The position numbers and the translations under genes were made by a program. Positions 45,110 through 56,030 of a stretch of 64,000 nucleotides of DNA are shown here, in pieces; the first letter of the stretch is position 1, and the number at the start of each line of letters is the position of its first letter. The notes below the pieces were generated by a model. That model searched no databases, was not told the DNA's origin, and saw only the letters and a list, made by a program, of their open reading frames with translations. Source of the DNA: Luidia sarsii (taxonomy: Eukaryota > Echinodermata > Asteroidea > Paxillosida > Luidiidae); assembly GCA_949987565.1 (NCBI GenBank), contig OX465113.1, positions 8,756,899 to 8,820,898 of the forward strand. Reading direction: 5' to 3'.

Positions 45110-45775
45110 ATGCTTCGCGCGAGCCAACTCCTCTCCGAGATGTGTTCCCTGATAGGAGAGAGGCGGCGCCCCAAGGCGGACGCCGAGGAGGACGGTCTCT
45201 CGGCCCGCTACCGGCTGGTCGTCTTGGGCTCGCCGCGGGTGGGCAAGTCCTCGCTCATCTCCAAGTTCCTCTACGGGAAGTTCGCGGCCAGCTACAGCCC
45301 GACGCAGTGCGACCTGCACGCCTGGGAGACCCGCCGCTGCCGCGTGGAGATCGTGGACACGTCGGGCAGCCGCGACTCGGCCGAGACCCGGCAACGCCAC
45401 ATCTCCGCCGGCCACATCTTCGTGCTCGTCCACTCCCTGGGCGACCCCGCCTCCTTCGAGGCCGTGCTGCGGCTCCTGGAGGCCATCGAGCGGCTGCGGC
45501 CGGGCGAGCGGCTGCCCGTCTTCGTCATCGGCAACAAGAGGGACCAGCGGTCGGCCGGCACCATGAGCTTGGCCGAGGCCGAGCTGCGGCTGATGGACTA
45601 CATGGACGTGGTGCGCTACGCCGAGACGGACTGCTCGTGCGCCGGCAGCGTGGCCGGGGCCTTCAGCGAGGTGCTCCGGCCCGTGCTCGGCCCGGACCTG
45701 CGGGCCGAGGAGCTACTGAGGCGGGACTCGGACCACTGGATGGCGAGAAAGCTTGACAAACTCGGCGTCTACTAG
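45110..45775 (+). CDS. Ras-superfamily small GTPase (RASD/Di-Ras-like), intronless, 221 aa
   Basis: G1 P-loop GSPRVGKSS at residues 40-48. Switch I is SPTQCD with the usual Thr at 65. G3 is DTSGS at 83-87, where Ras Gln61 is not present. G4 is NKRD at 142-145 and G5 ETDCS at 172-176. The DTSG form and the RQRHISAGHIFVLVHSL run are like RASD/Di-Ras GTPases, which have low intrinsic hydrolysis. The C-terminus ends KLDKLGVY with no CAAX box, so prenylation is not expected. The N-terminus has a ~33-residue extension. The frame is open upstream without an ATG, so 45110 is taken as the start; M11 (45140) is the alternative. Very high GC3, like the CARD/UBL exons. No splice sites are needed, and it could be an expressed retrogene. 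Confidence 0.85.
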   Translation: MLRASQLLSEMCSLIGERRRPKADAEEDGLSARYRLVVLGSPRVGKSSLISKFLYGKFAASYSPTQCDLHAWETRRCRVEIVDTSGSRDSAETRQRHISAGHIFVLVHSLGDPASFEAVLRLLEAIERLRPGERLPVFVIGNKRDQRSAGTMSLAEAELRLMDYMDVVRYAETDCSCAGSVAGAFSEVLRPVLGPDLRAEELLRRDSDHWMARKLDKLGVY

Positions 45776-46300
45776 ACTTGAGGGAGGGAGAGAGAGAGAG
45801 AGGACCACCTTTCCTTGCTATCCAAGGGGTCGACATCCACCCTCCGTCCACCGCGGAAGAGCTGAGAACATTGTGGACGAACTCGAACGCTAATTTCCTT
45901 TCTTTTTTTAATCTGTATATTAATTCAACGGTCTTGAATGTGCTTTGTAATAACCTTTCGGCGGTAATCTGTCTTTCCAATCAGACTCAATACATAGTAA
46001 GTAACGAAATAGGTCATGTTCGGGGATTGGGTAGACGACGAGAAATCAGAACATGCCAGACTGATACAAAAAAAAACTACTTTCGGTAGTGGCCTAACAA
46101 CATTATATTCGTGATGTTGTTGTTTGGTACTAGTGACAAAATGTTTGTATGTCGATACTGTGTGAATCCAAATGTTCAATATGGTCAGGTGAACAGAAAA
46201 TTAATCCGTATAAATAGTGTAAGGTTTATATATTCTTATGATGCCACATAGAGAATGTTACACACTGCGATACTTGCATTAACGGAAACAGAAGATTTCT
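45776..46300. other. 3' flank of the GTPase gene
   Basis: A second GA tract (45781-45803) follows the stop codon at once. No clear AATAAA was found in the next 300 nt. No other gene. Confidence 0.35.
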
Positions 46301-46301
46301 G

Positions 46302-46608
46302 CCCTTGAGAAGGGGCCTTGCTATAGGATCGAAACGTCAGTCCCACGTATATTTCTGAGATTTGCATTAAGGGTCAGTTTAGTCGGTAAGCCGTTTGCAA
46401 CATTTTCTGGACACATTCTCGCTCTAGACTGCCTGCAGAATCTCCTATGTAATAGTACACCGTCCTGCCACTTCACAACTGTCGTGACATTGTCGAAGCC
46501 AGAATATCAATCAGAAAATGCTCCTCGGTTGTGAATATAACTACGAACGCCAGTGATAAGGATCTAGAGCCCCTGACGTTTTGATCCCAGTAGCACCTTC
46601 TCCGAAGT
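46302..46608. mobile_element. two old Penelope terminal motifs in opposite orientation
   Basis: Forward copy at 46302-46344 (CCTTGAGAAGGGGCCTTGC...ATCGAAACGTCAG) and reverse copy at 46568-46608 (CCCTGACGTTTTGATCCC). Both are diverged from the young copies. Confidence 0.65.
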
Positions 46609-47940
46609 CCCACCCTCTGCTCATTTAATCGACTGCGTGGTTTTCTTTACTCCCACGTCAAAAATGTTGACACTGAATTCACCACTAATGCAAAAAAACT
46701 ATCCTGTGCCCTAGACTGTGCCCTTGTATGTCTGACTTCAGATTCCGTTGTAGTTATGTTTGTCACGTAAGTGAAGCTGTTAACCAGCTCGCTGATTGCG
46801 ATACACGCACTGACAGCATTAATAACCACCATGTATATATGACGCCCACTGGATCTATACGCTGATTAATAAAATATGTCAGAAGCGATGCGAATTGCTT
46901 TTGTAGAAAATTATTTTGAGTCGAGATGAGACATGTCTTTTTTTTTGGGGGGGGGGGGGCTCTTTTTTTGACTTGTTGTCGTTCAATAGTTACTAAAATG
47001 CCGCGGATTAGGTTGCAGACAAATTTCACTTGCTGCAGCATGGTTCGGTAGTTGTCGCATTTTCCACACGCTCGGGCAGATTGTTTGTTGTTGGTCACCA
47101 TTGATGATACGGGCGATTCTCAAAAGTATAAGCCCTGAAGAGTTTGCAGTGCATGCGGTTGGCAAATCACAACGCGCGGAATCTGTCCACCTAATGCGCG
47201 TCCGGAAAAAAGGGGGTCGGCATCCTGTGGGTCGCAAGAATATCTCTCTGGGAGCTAACGGGCAAGTTGTCTCTTTGTTGGTCGGGCTGTCTGTTAGTTG
47301 TGCTTACGACGATGGGGACGGGGTATGAGATTCCTCGCTCGAAACTCATGCCCTTGTCCACAAACCCGTCTTTTTTTTAGGCTTCGTCTCTTTTATCCAA
47401 AAGCTGAAAACGCAAGTTTAAAATAAAAATAAAACGGAGCCGAAGGCCTCCCATTTTCATGCCTTGTACTTGAAAATGGCCGAAAGAAGTTGAGGCAAAG
47501 CCGGAGCCTGAGACTGAGCAGGGTTTCGGAAAAGAGCGCACGAAACCGGTTACAGACAGCATTGTGTAGTCTCCGGAGAATCTCACCAGACCTGAATTAT
47601 GTTTTACTATAGACGTGGATTCTGAACGAGCGCTTGGCAAGTTGTTTACATCCGTATACAGTATATAGGAATGCATACATATGGCACAAACCAAGGCTAT
47701 GACGTCAGGGATAGGAAGACTCGTTTCATTTCGGTGCAACACGATCAGGCATTTCTTTCACGGAAACTACATTGAGTAATTGAATAAAAACTTAAAATTT
47801 CAGAATCTATTTTGCTCGCCATTTTTTTCTTAATTGTGAAATGATGAAAAATCTGTTCAGTTTCGAAGTCCCACAATGCACTGTAGACCGACACTTAAAC
47901 CGCTTGATTTAATACACGGATTGGTTTGTTTAGTCCGAAA
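46609..47940. other. intergenic region, no gene recognised
   Basis: Short open frames only. Holds T/G runs at 46940-46960. Confidence 0.4.
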
Positions 47941-48186
47941 CCCTCCCACTCCCCTCTCCCCCTCTCCCTCTCCCCCTCTCCCCCCTCCCTCTCCCCCTCG
48001 CCCGCTCCCCCTCCCCCTCTCCCCCTTTCCTCCACTCCCTCTCCCCCTCCCCTCTCTCTCTCCCCCTCGCCCTCTCCCCTCTCCCCCTCTCCCCTTCCAT
48101 CTCCCTCCCCCTCTCCCCCTCTCCCCCTCTCCCCTCTCCCCTCTCACCTCTCCCCTCTCCCCCTCTCCCCTTATCCCCCTCTCCCC
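47941..48186. repeat. CCCTCTCC polypyrimidine microsatellite
   Basis: About 245 bp of C and T only on the plus strand, in CCCTCTCCCC units. A smaller relative of the 7-kb tract at 15-22 kb. Confidence 0.9.
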
Positions 48187-48950
48187 CTTCAACACCGTGG
48201 AGCTTCAAAGCTGGGAATTCTTGGGCAGCCTCTTCTTGCCTCCGGGTTTCCTTCTTTGTTTTCATCTTCTGACAGGCATATCTACTTCCCCGCCTGTTTT
48301 TTTATGGCTATCTCCGTGACACTCTGGCCATTGAGAATGGAACCCATTTTCAGATGTGATGTGGCCTACGTTTTACAGAATTGATTCTTTCCGCGGGAGG
48401 TAGCTCTGATTTCCGACCGAAATGAAGTCGTGCACACGTGGGAAGAAATGACAGAAAACTGAACCGATGAGCTGGGTTGAGCTACGAGCTGAACTGAGTC
48501 AATCAGATCTTACCTACCCTGACTCGAATAGACTTAAAGCCCGTATTTTGTTTTCAAACAAAATCTGAAGTCGATGATCCTGGTGACTGGTATTAAGCTG
48601 AACTGAGCTGCACGTGCAGATAGAGCTGATCTTATCTGAGCTGACCCGATATGCTTCGAGTTGAGGTGAGCTAAGCTAAATTAAATCTTCATTATTTGAG
48701 GGTCGACATTGGCACTATCGATTTTCAAATGAAGTCCGTCGTTTCGATCTTGGCATACAGGAACTCCAAGGCCATGCTTCAGAATCGAGAAGTCAGGTAG
48801 CCTTACTCCAAGTTCATGGTATTTGCAATTTGGGTCTTTTAAATCAGCAAGAAGTTTGTATCATCTTCACGTACTTCTTGATGTCCCTATTTTTTTTTTT
48901 TTGGGGGGGGGAGGACACTAACGATTGCAAAAACATTGTCAACAATTGGC
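48187..48950. other. intergenic region with degenerate GAGCTGA repeats
   Basis: 48440-48680 has scattered GAGCTGAACTGAGCT-like words. No gene seen. Confidence 0.4.
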
Positions 48951-49033
48951 AGGGCCTGACGTTTCGATCCTAAAGTAGGGCCTCCCAAAAAGCCTTTCAG
49001 AAAGGTCCTGCTCCAGGACCGAAACGTCAGGCC
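48951..49033. repeat. inverted pair of Penelope terminal motifs
   Basis: GGGCCTGACGTTTCGATCC (48953) and, about 50 bp later, CGAAACGTCAGGCCC (49020) form an inverted repeat. The forward copy has a perfect 7-bp stem, GGTCCTG/CAGGACC, in place of GGTCCT/AGGATC, a compensatory change. Confidence 0.8.
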
Positions 49034-49374
49034 CTCCTAAATGATGTTGATGCTTCAATTTGTGGTCATGTTTACGTCGGGAAGCATTTGACAACTTTTG
49101 TCTGCGCGTTTGGAACAAGAAGTGATCGATCAACTCGCCTGAACCAGCGACGAAGGGTTCTGACGGGACCGGATTTCCTGCCATGCGCACTGGCGACCAC
49201 ACGTCTTTGGATGGACTCCAATCTAAGAATGGCGCCAGAGGACAAGCACCCTCCTCCATTAAAGACCTTCGGAAGAAAGATAATAGTTCAGACGGTTCAG
49301 AAGATCCGAAGATGTACCAGTATGATATGGCAAAGAAAAGGGAGACAAAAGATATATGTCAAGCTATGGTTCGG

Positions 49375-49455
49375 AAGAAGAAGAAGAAGAAGAAGAAGAA
49401 GAAGAAGAAAAAGAAGAAGAGGAGGAAGAGGAGGAGGAGGAAGAAGAAGAAGACC
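49375..49455. repeat. (AAG)n / (TTC)n microsatellite
   Basis: Pure then interrupted AAG/AGG trinucleotides. It forms the 3' tail of the LINE fragment that starts at about 49456 (minus orientation). Confidence 0.95.
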
Positions 49456-49670
49456 TTTTCAAAGGAAAATTTTATTTTCCAACAAATAATACAAAATAAA
49501 AAAGGGGAAAAGCAATCATACAATGGGTAAACAAAAAAAACACGGAATAGTACTAAATGAAAAAGAAAACATTCAATGAAAGGGAAAGCATTATTTGATG
49601 TTGGGGAAAGACTTCGATGATATAAATGCATTGGGAGAAGAAGAAGATTTGATTTTTTTTGAAAAAGATT
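49456..49670 (-). mobile_element. LINE 3'UTR fragment (chain copy 1)
   Basis: Next to the AAG repeat the plus strand reads CCTTTTCAAAGGAAAATTTT, the family's 3' end in reverse. Its 5' end stops at the next (AAG)n run. Confidence 0.7.
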
Positions 49671-50190
49671 AGAAGAAGAAGAAGAAGAAGAAGAAGAAGA
49701 AGAAGACTTTTTTGACTTATCAAAAGGAAAACTTTATTCCATTCCTTTGAAAATAACCGAAACAAAAATAAACCAAATAAACAATATTTACAAGTAAAAG
49801 ACTTAATGAATAATAAATTAAATAAAAGAATATAGCATAATTAAGCAATAAATATAGCAGAAAATAATACGTATAGCGAAACATAATTTATATGAGAGGT
49901 GTTTTGTTAAACAAAACAAAGTCAATTGAAAGGGGGTTGTCAAAGTAGTTCTTGAAATTTAACCTGGGAGAGTCTCTCCAGGAGCAGATGTATAACACCA
50001 TGTCTCGCTTACGCCAGCTGCTGCCCCTGAGAAAGAAAATCACGATGGTTTAATTGTCGTTAGAAAAAGGTCAAGTTGAGAATTGAAGGTTTGTCAGAAG
50101 AGAAGACAGGACAGATTAAGTTAACCACGTCATCATTATTATCGTCAAATCCATTTGATATGAATTAACATACAGTACATGAAAGTAAAC
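49671..50190 (-). mobile_element. LINE 3'UTR fragment (chain copy 2) with its (TTC)n tail
   Basis: (AAG)n at 49673-49705, then CTTTTTTGACTTATCAAAAGG, ATAACCGAAAC and CAATATTTACAAGTAA as in the LINE B 3'UTR. It ends at 50190, exactly where the (AAG)n tail of LINE B begins. Confidence 0.8.
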
Positions 50191-50741
50191 AGAAGAAGAA
50201 GAAGAAGAAGAAGAAGAAGAAGAAGAAGAAGACTTTTTTTGACTTTTCAAAAGGAGAACTTTATTTCATTCTTTTGAAAATAACCGAAACAAAAACAAAC
50301 CAAAATAAACAATATTTACAAGTAAGACTTGAAAATAATCAACTAAATAAATGAATATAACAAAATTAAACAATAGAAAATCATATGTATAATAGCGAAA
50401 CATAATGAGAGATGTTTTGTAATAGTCACGATGGTTTAATTTTCATTAGACAAAGGTCCACAAGGGAAAAGTAAGTAAAGAGATTTGTCAGAAGAGAGAC
50501 AGGATAGATTAAGTTAACCACGTCAACGTATTATCCTCTAGGATACGAAAGAAAATGGAGTCTAGAGGCCATTTGCAGAGAAACGTTGAAATGTTATGAC
50601 ATTGGCGGTAGAAGGTATATTCAAAAAGAATCTTTGTGCGAAGACAGTGAAACCAGATGAGAAGAGGGTCAGAAAATGTACAAGTATACGATATAACCAG
50701 TAGATGATATTTTTCGAACTAATTAATGATTAAATAATTTG

Positions 50742-53700
50742 CTACGTGAACGGCCTCCCATCCCGGTTACGACGCTTAGCATGTGGTATTAGAGCCCAGT
50801 AGATGTCGAAATCTTGAAGCAGGTCTGGAAGAAGACTACAGAGAAGCTGATGAAGGCGATTTAGAGCTGGCTGGATGGAAGGGCAGACAACGAAGAGATG
50901 GGTGATCGTGCCGTCCTCTCCACACCATCCACAACAAGATGGTATCGTTGGGTTTAGGTGATGTAGCACTTGAAGAGAGGGTATCACATTGTGCAGAAGT
51001 TTATACTGCATATCACCCTCTTTCTTTGACGTCGGAAGGTGGTAAATCTGTCGCAATTTAATTTTTTTTGAGTTCTCTAAAACTCTAAGGTTATGCCAGG
51101 GAGACAGTGGCAGATCTTGAAGGGAGTTCATCCTATTGTTTACACAAACATAAATTTGCTTCGAGGAAGCGAAGAGTCCATGGAGTGTAGAGGAGAGAAG
51201 GAATTCAATGGGAGACTGTAGACTGGCAGAGGTGGGAAGAGTTGTGTTGCTTGAAGACTGAAGACCATTAGTGTTGAAGATATCCGGAAAAGATGCGATG
51301 AGTTTGTTGTGAGCAGAGTTGAGAGCTTGCAGGAGTAGTCGATGAGACGGCGGTCGCAGACTCCAGTTGTTTGAAAGATCCTCGGGTTCAAGCCAGGAGC
51401 CAGTGTTGACATTGATTAGATGCCGGACCAGGATAATACCACATGCTGAGAGCCGCACCGGGAGACCAGTGATAGGAGGATCGGAGAGTAAAATATAGTT
51501 TAGGGGAAGATTGATGACGTGGTCAACAGAAGAAAGAGGTGTTTCGATACGAGCTCCGGAGGCCGTCCAAGCACGCAACAGAGAAGCATAAAAGAGTGGG
51601 AGGCTAGTATGGGATTTCGGATCTGTTGTAGAGAGAAAGAGTTGAAAGTCAAGGCCCAGGTTTTGGTATTTGTGTAAGTAGAAGGTGGCCATGTCATAAG
51701 CAGGATGATTTGACTGGTTGAGAAAACGCTGTATGAAGCGCATACGAAAGGTAACGATGCGTGCTTGGAGGCAAACTAGGCCCAATCCACCCTTGTCAGG
51801 TTCTTGATAGAGTCGTCTTTTTGCAAGTAAGTGTCTTTTCCCGGACCAGACGAAGTCGATTAGTTGGTTTTGAATGCAATTGATGATGTTTTCTTGAGGA
51901 GTAAGTATGGCGAGGAAATGAAACATTTTGGAAGCGGCAAGTTGATTTGAAATAAGGGTTTTCCCTTTAAAAGATAATATAGGCCACAGTCGTTTCCAAC
52001 CGGCAAGTGTTTTAAGAATTTTGGTTTGACATAATACCCAGTTTTGTTTTGTGTAATTGTTAGAGTTTCCTAAATGAATCCCCAAGAATTTTAACCCCCT
52101 CACTGTTCCACAAAAAAACCTAAGGGCGTGTCTGATCGTCTGGTCCAGGAACCAGCCCATAGACCCTGGAATTTAATTGCGTTTAAGCGTGCAGCATTGG
52201 CAAAGCTAAACAGATTATAAACATTATGTACAATTTTAAATCCGCTTTCACGTGTAATAAAAACAAAGACGTCGTCTGCGTACGCTGACACTGATATGCG
52301 TTTCGGTGAGTTCGGTAAATGGAAACTATGTTCCTGAATATCACATCGAAGTTTATTAAGTAGTGGTTCAATTGATATAGTGTACAGTAGACCGGAAAGT
52401 GAGCAACCCTGCCGAATCCCTTTTTCAAAAGAAAATGGCGCAGTAAGGGAGCTTCCAACTTTAACAAGGCTTTCAGCTTGACTGTAGAGTAATTTAATGT
52501 ATCTAATGAAAACATCTCCAAATCCCATGGCTCTCAAAACATAGAATAAATAATCATGGTCAACATTATCAAAGGCTTTTTTGGGTCTAAATTTAAAATA
52601 GCAAGGGAAGGTCAGTGGAGTTGGCAAAGGTCAATGTATCACGAATTAAATTTAAGTTGTCATACAAGCAACGACCAGGAATACAATAACTTTGGTCAAT
52701 TTCAATCACACTGTCAATGCACTGTTTCAAACGATTGGCAAGCAGCTTGGCAAAGATTTTGTAATCCGTGTTTAAGAGTGACACGGGTCGCCAGTTAGCT
52801 ATGTAAGCTAGATCGCCTTTCTTTGGTAGTAGCGTGATAACTGCCTTGCAGAATGAACGGGGCAGGGAATCACGTTTAATGGAGGAAGAGAGAACAGAAA
52901 AAAAGTCTTAACGGATTAAAGGCCAAAAGAATTGAAAGAATTCACTGGAGAGCCCATCGAGTCCGGGAGATTTATTATTGCAAAGATGTTTTAATTGCGT
53001 TGTCAAGTTCTTCAATGGAAATGTGGCTGTCGAGATCGTCAGAATCAGCGGAGTTTAATTGACTTAAGTTCTGAAGTAGTTGCTCGCGGGCATTCTCGTC
53101 AGTGGGAACCCGACTATAGAGAGATTGGTAAAAGTTATGAACGTGGGAGCGTATTTCATCCGGTTTATCTGAAATCATCCCCGAAGACAGACGGACATGG
53201 GTTATACTTTTGGAATTTGAATGTGATTTCTCAAGGTTGAAAAAATATGTCGAGCACGTGTCTATTTCGGTGACATGTTGGAAGCGGGACCTGACGAGAG
53301 CACCCTGAGCTTCTATTTTAAGAAGAGAACTCAGACGTTTTCGCTGTTCATTAAATATATCTTTTGAATCAAATGTCAGGTCTGGCGTGGACTCCAGGTC
53401 ATCAATGATTTTGTTAATGAGATTAAAGGCTTGACGTTTCTCACTTGCTTTTTTTGAGCTATACATCTGTGTGATACTCCTGATGTGCCTTTTTCCAAAG
53501 TCCCACTAGGAGCCAAGGCTTTGGAAAAAAGATGTCTCATTTTGCCATTTGGCCCAGAAAAGACGAATTATTGAAAAATAAGTCTGATCTGTCAGGAGAC
53601 TATTATTAAAATGCTAGTAAGCACCACCACTGATATGGGTGTGATTTAGTTTTAGTTTAAGAATGACTGCCGAATGATCGGACAAGCAACACGAAGATAT

Positions 53701-54430
53701 TTTACAAGAGCGTACAGACGGTATAGAACCAAAATGGCCATAAAAACGGTCAAGACGGGCACGAGAGAAACCACTGTCACGAGAGGGGTTAGCTCGCGAC
53801 CATGTGTATTGTTGTTGGTGAGGGTGAAGTCTACGCCAGACGTCACAGAGAGACAAAGCATTAACAGCTTCACTGAGAGCCTTGGAGATTTTGGGACGAT
53901 GTACAGTCAGCGTACACAGACGATCAAGAGCAGGGTTTTCGGTACAATTGAAAATCTCCCCCTTATATAATGACACCATCACCTGAAATATTTTTAGAAT
54001 GGTTTGAAAGGGACTGGATAGCACAAAGTGCTTCAGAGTCATTTTGAGTAATTAATATATTGTAGAGGTGATAGATGGAGTTATTTTGTTCGATTTTGCT
54101 GTACAGAATATGACCGCAATGCAGAGTTTCAGTTTTGAGTACGGGGGTTAGGTTTTTGTTGAGAAGTGTCATGACTCCTGTACGACATTTGGTGCCAGGG
54201 GCACAAAGGGGAGTATAGTGCCAGTTTTGCCAACAGGGACAATTCTCTGTTAAACTATAAGTTTCTTGTGAAAATACAATATCAGGATTGCCTGATATAA
54301 GATATATGTAGGCTTGGAAGTAGGCGTTTCGAACACTTGTCGAACACCCCCCCCAGTGTTTAAAGTGAGCAGTGATAGTGTCATTGTCAAAATAATTACA
54401 TGAACAGGAGAAAAAGCCATAATTAGACAA
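50742..54430 (-). pseudogene. LINE B ORF2: APE endonuclease and reverse transcriptase, frameshifted
   Basis: Endonuclease pieces at 54430-53614: VFSQETYS (Glu), ARLDRFYG and LSDHSAVI; the GGDLN-type motif is damaged (GEIFNC). RT: SLLNTDYKIFAKLLANR (52784), KAFDNVDHDYLF (near 52580), GIRQGCSLSGLLY and catalytic SAYADDVFVF (near 52280). Then FLGIHLGN and a long C-terminal region, 52160-50742, ending with CGWCGEDGTITHLFVVCPS (Cys/His finger). At least four frameshifts separate the pieces; the YADD box itself is intact. Confidence 0.88.
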
Positions 54431-54455
54431 AAAGGGGATTACATGTCTAGTTTCT

Positions 54456-55526
54456 TTATGAATTTTTGAATTCTCTGCTGCACACTTTTGTGAAGCGCAG
54501 ATTGGGAGTCAGGGGGTTGGGAGTCAATGGGTTGGGAGTCGATGGGTGAGGAGTCGATAGATTGGGAGTCAGGGGGTTGGGAGTCGATGGGTTGGGAGTC
54601 GATGGGTGGGGAGTCGATAGATTGGGAGTCAGGGGGTTGGGAGTCAATGGGTTGGGAGTCGATGGGTGAGGAGTCGATAGATTGGGAGTCAGGGGGTTGG
54701 GAGTCGATGGGTTGGGAGTCGATGGGTGGGGAGTCGATAGATTGGGAGTCAGGGGGTTGGGAGTCAATGGGTTGGGAGTCGATGGGTGAGGAGTCGATAG
54801 ATTGGGAGTCAGGGGGTTGGGAGTCAATGGGTTGGGAGTCGATGGGTGAGGAGTCGATAGATTGGGAGTCAGGGGGTTGGGAGTCGATGGGTTGGGAGTC
54901 GATGGGTTCGGAGTCAAATAGTTAGTAGTCAATGGATTTAGATTCAATGGATTTAGATTCAATGGATTTAGATTCAATGGATTTAGATTCAATGGATTTA
55001 GATTCAATGGATTTAGATTCAATGGATTTAGATTCAATGGATTTAGATTCAATGGATTTAGATTCAATGGATTTAGATTCAATGGATTTAGATTCAATGG
55101 GTTAGGATTCTGAGGGTTGGGATTCGGAGAGTTGCAATACAAGGGCCTGTGTGGCGAGAGGCTCTGAGTCTAGTGATTGTGAGGCAGTGGGTTTGGGACT
55201 GACAACTTTGGCTCTGAGGACTGGGTGGGGTGATTTGGAGTTTGTTCCTGCACTAGGACTCTCAATCTTCTTTGTAAGCTGTCGGACTGGACGAGGGATC
55301 GGGGAAGTGAGTTTTACAAGTTTTGGATTTCTGGATAGACGTTAGAGAGTGTAAGGCGTGTAGTGGGTTGTACTAACGGCTCGACCTTAATGTAGGAGTT
55401 GTTAAAAGAGAAGCCCCTTTCAACAGCGCTAACGACTTCCTCCCTTGAGCCCAAGTATGCTGCAATGCGGCCATTGGAGATCCGTGAAGCGAATAATACA
55501 GTATTCAACTTAGCAAACTCGTCAAT

Positions 55527-55529
<3 letters not shown>
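54456..55529 (-). pseudogene. LINE B ORF1 C-terminal half with 15-bp / 60-bp tandem repeats
   Basis: From the (TTC)n border: FAKLNTVLFASRISNGRIAA and RLTLSNVYPEI, a pattern seen in Tx1-group ORF1 proteins. After a frame change comes a tandem array of LNLNP-type pentapeptides (15-bp unit, 54930-55110), then a 60-bp higher-order unit (TPNPLTPNPLTPNLSTPHPS-like, 54540-54910). LINE A has an equivalent LLPDP array in the same place. Confidence 0.7.
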
Positions 55530-55558
<29 letters not shown>

Positions 55559-55593
55559 AAGGAGAAGAAGAAGAAGAAGGAGAAGAAGAAGAA
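55530..55593. repeat. (GAA)n / (TTC)n microsatellite at the 5' end of LINE B
   Basis: 64 bp of GAAGAAGAA with two AGGAGA interruptions. It is both the tail of the next LINE copy and the 5' border of LINE B. Confidence 0.95.
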
Positions 55594-55841
55594 GACTTTT
55601 TTTGACTTTTCAAAAGGAGAATTTTATTTCAATCTTTTGAAAATAACCGAAACAAAACAAACCAAAATATACAATATTTACAAGTAAGACTTGAAAATAA
55701 TCAACTAAATAAATGAATATAACAAATTTAAACAATAAACATAGGAGAGAAATCATATGTATAATATCGAAACATATATGAGAGATGTTTTGTAATACAA
55801 AACAAAGTCAGTTTAAGAAGAAGAAGAAGAAGAAGAAGAAG
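55594..55841 (-). mobile_element. LINE 3'UTR fragment (chain copy 4)
   Basis: CTTTTTTTGACTTTTCAAAAGG and ATAACCGAAACAAAAC match the LINE B 3'UTR start closely. It runs to about 55814, where another (AAG)n (55815-55841) starts. Confidence 0.85.
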
Positions 55842-56030
55842 ACTTTTTTTTGACTTTTCAACATAGATACTTTAATTCAGTTCCAGTGAAAAGCTATGTA
55901 CAACAAATGGGAATATATGTATATACAATACAAAACATTACATGCAATTAACAAAGAGATTCAAGTCATCATTTAAAACAAGAAAACATTGGAAGGCATT
56001 CAAGGATCCAAACATGGCGAATTCATCTTG
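55842..56030 (-). mobile_element. LINE 3' end fragment (chain copy 5, different subfamily)
   Basis: Begins with the shared CTTTTTTTTGACTTTTCAA, then diverges (CATAGATACTTTAATTCAG). Probably a related LINE 3'UTR. Confidence 0.5.

Larger units (their letters stand above)
50191..55529 (-). mobile_element. LINE B: near full-length Tx1-like retrotransposon in (TTC)n
   Basis: 3' tail (TTC)n at 50191-50231 (AAG on the plus strand), 3'UTR 50232-50741, ORF2 50742-54430 and an ORF1 part 54456-55529. Its 5' end abuts another (TTC)n at 55530-55593, so the element is flanked by the same microsatellite on both sides. It is frameshifted at several places and so inactive. Order and motifs match Tx1-like LINEs: ORF1 with a low-complexity tail, APE endonuclease, RT and a terminal Cys/His finger. 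Confidence 0.88.

Noticed and set aside
49088..49489. 133-codon frame ending in poly-Arg/Lys
   Set aside because: It runs into an (AAG)n repeat and has no recognised domain. Its left part overlaps a Penelope remnant region.
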